Source of the DNA: Bacteroidia bacterium
GTDB taxonomy: Bacteria; Bacteroidota; Bacteroidia; UBA8524
DNA: 10,520 bases
Direction of reading: 5' to 3'
Assembly: GCA_023277325.1 (NCBI GenBank)
Contig: JALRIQ010000174.1
Span: 1 to 10,520, forward strand
In this document: positions 6,427 through 10,520 of the stretch, piece after piece
Position numbering within the stretch: position 1 is the stretch's first letter
Layout of the letters: every line of letters starts with the position of its first letter
Program-made: the position numbers and the translations under genes
The notes under the pieces: model-generated
Databases searched by the model: none
What the model saw: only the letters and a program-made list of their open reading frames with translations
Told to the model about the DNA's origin: nothing

Positions 6427-6910
6427 ACTCCTTTTTATTTGCCTTCTATTCCTTCCCTGGGGGGATCTCCTTAACGGACAAATTGCTCCGGTATGTGAAG
6501 ACCCAACTCTGATTGATGCCTTTTACCCTTGTGGGACAACATTTGCTCCTGTTTGTGCTTGCAATGGCGTAACATACCGCAATCAATGTGCAGCTACCTA
6601 CCACGGTGGAATTCAAGGTAATCAATGGAACAGCGGTCCTTGTAGGGAGTTTTTCTTCTTCCTTTACCCTAGCATTTGCCTCAACGAAAACCTGACAGTA
6701 CAATACCAGTTTCAAAACCGAGGAAACGCTACGATGTATATCTTCGATAATCAGGGCCACCTCATGCTACAACGGGCACTTCAAGCTGGAAATAATTTCC
6801 CACTAAGCATTGATTTCAGCGTTAGCGCTTTCGATGCCGGACTTTACTACATGCTCATTCAAAGCAACAACCATTGGCAGATGGAGAAGTTTGTGGTGCT
6901 GCACCTGTAG
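6413..6910 (+). CDS. Secreted Kazal-domain protein with a probable T9SS-type C-terminal sorting domain
   Basis: Read from a TTG at 6413, the 165-residue product starts with a signal peptide (Lys-rich start, then LLFICLLFLPW, probable cleavage near the Gln at 23). Residues 28-77 form a Kazal-like module with six cysteines (28, 40, 48, 50, 59, 77), including the PVCACNGVTYRNQC core typical of serine-protease-inhibitor-like domains in marine Bacteroidota. Residues about 95-165 look like a beta-sandwich with MYIFDNQGHLML and DAGLYYMLIQ, patterns of type A type IX secretion sorting domains, although the final residues are not a clean match. No in-frame ATG gives a sensible signal peptide; the open frame reaches further back only inside serS. 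The overlap with serS implies co-transcription. An inhibitory target is unknown. Confidence 0.72.
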   Translation: MKGFKLLFICLLFLPWGDLLNGQIAPVCEDPTLIDAFYPCGTTFAPVCACNGVTYRNQCAATYHGGIQGNQWNSGPCREFFFFLYPSICLNENLTVQYQFQNRGNATMYIFDNQGHLMLQRALQAGNNFPLSIDFSVSAFDAGLYYMLIQSNNHWQMEKFVVLHL

Positions 6911-6945
6911 ACGGTCCACGGTCGACAGTCGACGGACCACAGTAA
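6911..6945. repeat. 7-bp tandem repeat, consensus ACGGTCS, five units
   Basis: Immediately after the stop codon of the Kazal gene come five 7-bp units: ACGGTCC, ACGGTCG, ACAGTCG, ACGGACC and a degenerate ACAGTAA. Units 2-4 together also make the near-palindrome GTCGACAGTCGAC. The GC-rich unit stands out from the surrounding sequence. It may be a dispersed intergenic repeat of this genome or a variable-number tandem repeat. Confidence 0.6.
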
Positions 6946-7044
6946 ACCGCTATTCTGAACTCCTTTCAATTCGTGCTTCTTAATCCCCATTCCTTTTTAT
7001 CCGCAGTAGCTTCAGCGTAGGAAGGATTCCTCGTTCTATTTCTC

Positions 7045-7051
7045 TATTTTG
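7045..7051 (+). promoter_or_regulatory. Possible weak -7 element of mscL
   Basis: TATTTTG, one base shorter than TAnnTTTG, ends 13 bp before the mscL ATG. No well-placed -33 element is seen, so this is a weak proposal. The rest of 6946-7064 shows only a small GGAA-gga-TTCC palindrome and nothing else I can name. Confidence 0.25.
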
Positions 7052-7064
7052 CTCTAAAAAACCT

Positions 7065-7484
7065 ATGGGACTTTTAAAAGAATTCAAAACCTTCGCCATG
7101 AGGGGAAACGTGGTAGACTTAGCCGTTGCACTTATCATTGGAGCTGAGTTTGGTAAAATTGTTTCTAGCTTAGTAAAAGACGTTATCATGCCACCTATAG
7201 GGCAATTGATGAGCGGTCTTAATTTCAGCAACTTGTATTATGCTCTGGACGGCAATACTTATGAAAGTCTGGCTGCCGCTCAAGAAGCCGGAGCTCCTTT
7301 ATTGATGTATGGAAATTTTATCCAGGCCATCGTGAACTTTGTGGTTGTCGCTTTTGCCGTATTTATGATTATAAAAGCCATGAATGCTGCTAAAAAGAAG
7401 AAAGAAGAAGCACCAGCAGCTCCAGCTCCAACTCCGGAAGACATCCAATTGCTGCGCGAAATTCGCGATTCCTTGAAAAAATAG
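7065..7484 (+). CDS. mscL: Large-conductance mechanosensitive channel
   Basis: The 139-residue protein aligns by eye with E. coli MscL along its length. It has the N-terminal amphipathic stretch KEFKTFAMRGNVVDLAVA, pore-lining TM1 (about 16-45, ending in KDVIMPPIG), a periplasmic loop (46-77), TM2 (about 80-105, FIQAIVNFVVVAFAVFMIIK), and a Lys- and Ala/Pro-rich linker to a C-terminal helix (EDIQLLREIRDSLKK). The homopentamer in the inner membrane opens under high membrane tension to release solutes after hypo-osmotic shock. Two TM1 positions differ from E. coli: Ala22 for Gly22 and, more strikingly, Glu28 where E. coli has Ala. A terminator-like hairpin follows. Confidence 0.95.
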   Translation: MGLLKEFKTFAMRGNVVDLAVALIIGAEFGKIVSSLVKDVIMPPIGQLMSGLNFSNLYYALDGNTYESLAAAQEAGAPLLMYGNFIQAIVNFVVVAFAVFMIIKAMNAAKKKKEEAPAAPAPTPEDIQLLREIRDSLKK

Positions 7485-7493
7485 ACAGAATAC

Positions 7494-7526
7494 GCCCTCG
7501 AGCCACCCGCTTTGAGGGCTTCTTTC
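7494..7526 (+). terminator. Probable rho-independent terminator after mscL
   Basis: GCCCTC (7494-7499) pairs with GAGGGC (7514-7519), extendable by three A-T or G-T pairs to a 9-bp stem with an 8-nt loop. A T-rich tail, TTCTTTCT, follows. It begins 9 bp after the mscL stop and ends right at the tyrS -7 element. Confidence 0.6.
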
Positions 7527-7534
7527 TATATTTG
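7527..7534 (+). promoter_or_regulatory. -7 promoter element of tyrS
   Basis: TATATTTG exactly matches TAnnTTTG and ends 5 bp before the tyrS ATG. The TTTG at 7511-7514 is only 12 bp upstream, shorter than usual for a -33 box. The transcript would be leaderless or nearly so. Confidence 0.45.
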
Positions 7535-7539
7535 CGCCC

Positions 7540-8826
7540 ATGACAACAAATGCACTCATCGAAGAGCTAACGTGGCGCAATTTGCTCCACGACAAAACAC
7601 CAGGATTAGAAGAGCAGCTAAATAAAGAGATGACAACAGGGTACGTGGGCTTTGACCCAACGGCTGATTCCCTGCATATCGGAAATTTGGTTCCTATCAT
7701 GCTTTTGGTGCATTTGCAAAGAGCAGGACATCGTCCGATTGCCCTCGTTGGGGGTGCAACAGGTATGGTTGGCGATCCTTCGGGTAAAACTGCCGAGCGC
7801 CAACTTTTGTCGATTGAAGACATCAACCATAATCTGGAATGCCAGAAAAAGCAGCTGCAAAAGTTTCTAGACTTTAGCGATAAGCCAAATGGTGCAATCC
7901 TCGTAAATAACTACGACTGGTTCAAAGAACTTGGCTTCTTGAACTTCATCCGCGACGTCGGAAAGCATATTTCGGTCAATTATATGATGGCCAAAGACTC
8001 TGTGAAAAACAGGCTGGAAACCGGAATGTCCTTCACCGAGTTTAGCTACCAATTGATTCAAGGTTATGATTTTGTGCATCTTTTCCGTGAAAGCGGAGTG
8101 CGCTTGCAGATGGGTGGATCCGATCAATGGGGAAATATCACTACAGGTACCGAACTTATTCGTCGCATGACGGGTGGAGAGGCTTATGCTTTAACAGCAC
8201 CCCTTGTTAAAAAGGCAGACGGTACCAAATTTGGTAAGTCGGAAGGCGGTAATGTTTGGTTGGATCGAAATAAAACCAGCCCTTACAAATTCTACCAGTT
8301 TTGGCTTAATGTTTCGGATGAAGATGCGATGAATTGGTTCCCTATCTTCTCCTTAAAAACCAGAGAAGAAATTGAAGGGATCATTGCAGCGCATAAAGAA
8401 GCTCCACACACACGCGCTGTTCAACATGCCCTTGCAGAAGAACTGACCACACGCGTGCACTCTGCTGAAGATTTGGAGCAAGCAAAAGAAGCCAGTGCCG
8501 TATTGTTTGGTAAAAACACCTCCGAGCAACTCAAAACTTTGGATGAAGCCCTGCTCCTTGAAATTTTCGAAGGTGTTCCACAGGCCAATGTCGACCGAGC
8601 ATTAATTGAAACAGGTTGTCCGATTGCCGAACTCTTTGCCGATCATTCTGAATTCTTCCCTTCTCGCGGCGAAGTGCGTAAAATGATCAAAGGCGGCGGT
8701 GTTTCCCTCAATAAAGCCAAAGTGGAGGATACAGAAATGGTGGTGAATACGAGCGACCTTTTGCAAGGCAAATACCTCTTGGCTCAGAAGGGTAAAAAAG
8801 AATACTACCTGATTCTTGTGAAATAA
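7540..8826 (+). CDS. tyrS: Tyrosyl-tRNA synthetase
   Basis: The 428-residue protein has the normal bacterial TyrRS length and order. The class I HIGH motif appears as HIGN at 46-49 within [11 protein letters not shown]. Tyrosine-binding elements include YQLIQGYDF (about 170-178) and GGSDQWGN (192-199). The KMSKS loop appears as KFGKS at 230-234. The C-terminal S4-like RNA-binding domain occupies about residues 365-425 ([21 protein letters not shown]). It attaches tyrosine to tRNA-Tyr in the cytoplasm. The gene appears to be its own transcription unit, between hairpins at 7494-7519 and 8829-8845. Confidence 0.97.
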   Translation: MTTNALIEELTWRNLLHDKTPGLEEQLNKEMTTGYVGFDPTADSLHIGNLVPIMLLVHLQRAGHRPIALVGGATGMVGDPSGKTAERQLLSIEDINHNLECQKKQLQKFLDFSDKPNGAILVNNYDWFKELGFLNFIRDVGKHISVNYMMAKDSVKNRLETGMSFTEFSYQLIQGYDFVHLFRESGVRLQMGGSDQWGNITTGTELIRRMTGGEAYALTAPLVKKADGTKFGKSEGGNVWLDRNKTSPYKFYQFWLNVSDEDAMNWFPIFSLKTREEIEGIIAAHKEAPHTRAVQHALAEELTTRVHSAEDLEQAKEASAVLFGKNTSEQLKTLDEALLLEIFEGVPQANVDRALIETGCPIAELFADHSEFFPSRGEVRKMIKGGGVSLNKAKVEDTEMVVNTSDLLQGKYLLAQKGKKEYYLILVK

Positions 8827-8828
8827 AA

Positions 8829-8850
8829 GTTGCCCAAAAGGCAGCTATCT
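8829..8850 (+). terminator. Possible terminator after tyrS
   Basis: GTTGCC (8829-8834) and GGCAGC (8840-8845) form a 6-bp stem (one G-T pair) with loop CAAAA. It begins two bases after the tyrS stop codon. It is followed only by TATCTTT, so the U-tract is weak; the A-rich sequence before it could help in the opposite direction. Confidence 0.4.
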
Positions 8851-8853
8851 TTG
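8846..8853 (+). promoter_or_regulatory. -7 promoter element of cinA
   Basis: TATCTTTG matches TAnnTTTG and begins directly after the hairpin at 8829-8845. It ends 31 bp before the cinA ATG. No -33 box lies at the normal distance; the TTG at 8830-8832 is too close. Confidence 0.4.
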
Positions 8854-8884
8854 ACACTCTCCGAAATTAATTTTCGAATTGCTT

Positions 8885-10138
8885 ATGAAACGTGTGTTTG
8901 CAGAAGTTATAACCATCGGCGATGAATTGCTCATCGGACAAGTTGTCGATACCAATTCAGCTTGGCTGGGGCAAACACTCAATCCGGCAGGAATTGAAAT
9001 CAAGCAGATTACCTCGGTTTCGGATGATGCAGACCATATTGTTGAAGCATTAGAATCAGCCCGTAAAAGAGCGGACATTCTTATCATCACCGGTGGACTT
9101 GGACCCACCCGTGACGATATTACCAAAAAAACTCTGGCCTCCTATTTTGGTGTCGGCTTAAAAATGGATAAAAAGGCCCTGGATATTGTTCGGGCAATTT
9201 TTGAAAAACGGAATGCACCCATGTTGGACATCAATGAGCTCCAGGCCATGATACCCGAAAATTGCATTCCTATTTATAATGACAGAGGCACTGCGCCAGG
9301 CATGTGGTTCGAGGACAAAGGGCAAATCATTGTTTCATTACCTGGAGTACCTTATGAGATGAAACACATGATGACCCATTTTGTGATTCCCCGTTTGAAG
9401 GGGTATTTCGAGATGCCAGTTATTCGACACAGAACCTTGCTCACCTCTGGAATTGGTGAATCATTTCTGAGCAAAAAAATTGAATCCATAGAGTTGGGCT
9501 TGCCGCAACATATCAAACTGGCCTATCTACCTAGCTTTAATACAGTTCGTTTGCGTTTCTCCGCAAGAGGAAATAATGCAGATGAACTCGATAAAGAATT
9601 GGATGCAATTGCCGAATCAGTGAAAGAAGCAATAGGCATCTTTCTCGCTGCGGATAGCGATAATAACCTGCAAGAAATCCTTGGAGAACTTTTGGTAAAG
9701 GAAAACGCAACACTCGCCACAGCAGAAAGTTGCACGGGTGGATACATTGCACACCTGCTCACCAGTGTTCCTGGAAGCAGCCGTTATTATTTGGGTTCTA
9801 TCATTTCTTATGACAATGCAGTCAAGCAGGCCGAGTTAGGCGTATCTGCCAGCAACCTGAAAGAATTTGGTGCTGTTAGCGAAGAAGTAGTAAAAGAAAT
9901 GGCCGAGGGAGTTAAAAACAAGCTAGGAACCACATACTCCATTGCTACCTCAGGCATTGCCGGCCCGGATGGGGGAAGCGAAGAAAAACCGGTTGGGACA
10001 GTATGGGTAGCCATCAGCGGACCAAACGGCACATTGGCTAAATTATATCAATTACACGGGGGAAGGGAGCAAATCATTCAACGTGCCGCAATGGCGGGAA
10101 TGGACATGCTTCGCAAGTACTTACCTACTTCGAAATAG
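8885..10138 (+). CDS. cinA: CinA-family nicotinamide-nucleotide amidohydrolase
   Basis: From the ATG at 8885 the product has 417 residues, normal for two-domain CinA. The N-terminal COG1058/MoCF-like domain (about 1-170) has AEVITIGDELLIGQVVDTN, TGGLGPTRDD at 69-78, and LPGVPYEMK at 152-160. The C-terminal amidohydrolase domain (about 263-413) has ATAESCTGG with the presumed nucleophile Ser282, then SYDNAVK and TSGIAGPDGG. Members deamidate nicotinamide mononucleotide in the pyridine-nucleotide salvage cycle, and the N-terminal domain can hydrolyse ADP-ribose-type substrates. The frame is open two codons upstream to a TTG at 8879, but the ATG fits the family start MKRVFAEVI. It lies downstream of tyrS with a probable promoter of its own. 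Confidence 0.94.
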   Translation: MKRVFAEVITIGDELLIGQVVDTNSAWLGQTLNPAGIEIKQITSVSDDADHIVEALESARKRADILIITGGLGPTRDDITKKTLASYFGVGLKMDKKALDIVRAIFEKRNAPMLDINELQAMIPENCIPIYNDRGTAPGMWFEDKGQIIVSLPGVPYEMKHMMTHFVIPRLKGYFEMPVIRHRTLLTSGIGESFLSKKIESIELGLPQHIKLAYLPSFNTVRLRFSARGNNADELDKELDAIAESVKEAIGIFLAADSDNNLQEILGELLVKENATLATAESCTGGYIAHLLTSVPGSSRYYLGSIISYDNAVKQAELGVSASNLKEFGAVSEEVVKEMAEGVKNKLGTTYSIATSGIAGPDGGSEEKPVGTVWVAISGPNGTLAKLYQLHGGREQIIQRAAMAGMDMLRKYLPTSK

Positions 10139-10150
10139 ACCCAATTCTAT

Positions 10151-10181
10151 TTTGAACAACCCCAATAAAAGTGCATTTTTG
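10151..10181 (+). promoter_or_regulatory. Bacteroidota-type promoter of the E2 subunit gene
   Basis: TTTG (10151-10154) and CATTTTTG (10174-10181) are separated by 19 bp. This fits the TTTG / TAnnTTTG layout with one mismatch (C for T) in the -7 box. The ATG lies 27 bp downstream. It has the best -33/-7 spacing of all promoters in the window. Confidence 0.5.
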
Positions 10182-10208
10182 CAGCCCAGTTCAATTTAAA
10201 CTAGTAGA

Positions 10209-10520
10209 ATGGCCGAGTTTCAATTAATCATGCCCAAAATGGGCGAAAGTATTGCCGAAGCAACCGTTATACGTTGGCTAAAAGAAGAAGGTGAAAGTAT
10301 CGAAGCGGATGAGTCTGTTCTCGAAATTGCTACCGATAAAGTAGACTCTGAAGTTCCTTCTCCAAAAGGAGGCATGCTAAAGAAAAAACTTTACGGCGAA
10401 AATGACGTGGTGAAAGTTGGCGAGCCAGTGGCCATCATCGAATTGGAAGGCAGCGAGTCTGCTCCCGCTCCAAGCGCACCTGCTCCGGCAGAAAATGCGG
10501 CTCCTGCCGTAGTTGCTGAG
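10209..10520 (+). CDS. 2-oxo acid dehydrogenase E2 subunit (dihydrolipoamide acyltransferase), N-terminal part
   Basis: The first 104 codons are present; the gene runs off the window. Residues about 3-79 form a lipoyl domain: PKMGESIAEATV at 9-20 and the lipoylation site EIATDKVDSEV, with Lys44 as the lipoyl attachment residue. An Ala/Pro-rich flexible linker (about 84-104) follows. E2 subunits carry the swinging lipoyl arm between the E1, E2 and E3 active sites of pyruvate, 2-oxoglutarate or branched-chain 2-oxo acid dehydrogenases. The wording TDKVDSEVPSP is what I associate with Bacteroidota branched-chain-type E2, but the catalytic domain that would decide is not in view, so no symbol is given. 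Confidence 0.88.
   Translation, partial: MAEFQLIMPKMGESIAEATVIRWLKEEGESIEADESVLEIATDKVDSEVPSPKGGMLKKKLYGENDVVKVGEPVAIIELEGSESAPAPSAPAPAENAAPAVVAE

Noticed and set aside
6911-6945. CRISPR array
   Set aside because: The units are 7 bp, contiguous, without spacers, and no cas genes are present.
7299-7826. Long minus-strand open frame of 175 codons opposite mscL and tyrS
   Set aside because: It spans two well-supported genes and their intergenic region in antisense and its product shows no recognisable domain; mirror frame of conserved coding sequence.

Overview
The window looks like a chromosomal segment of a Bacteroidota (Flavobacteriia-like) bacterium. Three things point there: several genes are preceded by close matches to the Bacteroidota -7 promoter element TAnnTTTG and lack a clear Shine-Dalgarno sequence; the carotenoid, GTP cyclohydrolase and MmcQ/YjbR proteins read like flavobacterial family members; and one secreted Kazal-type protein ends in what looks like a type IX secretion sorting domain. 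This assignment comes from pattern recognition, since no database search was possible.

Left part (1-5072), accessory in character. A minus-strand operon runs ECF sigma factor, phytoene desaturase crtI, then the first 18 codons of what is probably phytoene synthase crtB. The sigma stop codon and the crtI ATG are directly adjacent (TAAATG). Divergently, across a roughly 400-bp intergenic region, a plus-strand pair encodes an animal-type 6-pyruvoyl-tetrahydropterin synthase and GTP cyclohydrolase I, overlapping by 41 bp. The shared intergenic region carries five copies of the heptamer TGTTTAA/TTAAACA in two inverted pairs plus one copy beside the sigma ATG. This suggests that pigment and pterin synthesis are controlled together, for example by light or oxidative stress. 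Next comes a PAS-domain sensor reading frame broken by two in-frame TAG codons and ending before any output domain (probable pseudogene), which overlaps a convergent MmcQ/YjbR-family gene tail to tail.

Right part (5158-10520), mostly housekeeping on the plus strand: serS; a small secreted Kazal-domain protein whose likely TTG start overlaps the serS end; a 7-bp tandem repeat; mscL; tyrS; cinA; and the first 104 codons of a lipoyl-domain E2 subunit of a 2-oxo acid dehydrogenase. Most of these genes seem to have their own promoters, and hairpins after mscL and tyrS look like terminators placed directly against the next gene's promoter.

The most interesting candidate system is the divergent sigma-carotenoid / pterin module with its repeated motif. 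It is a hypothesis about co-regulation, not a proven new system.
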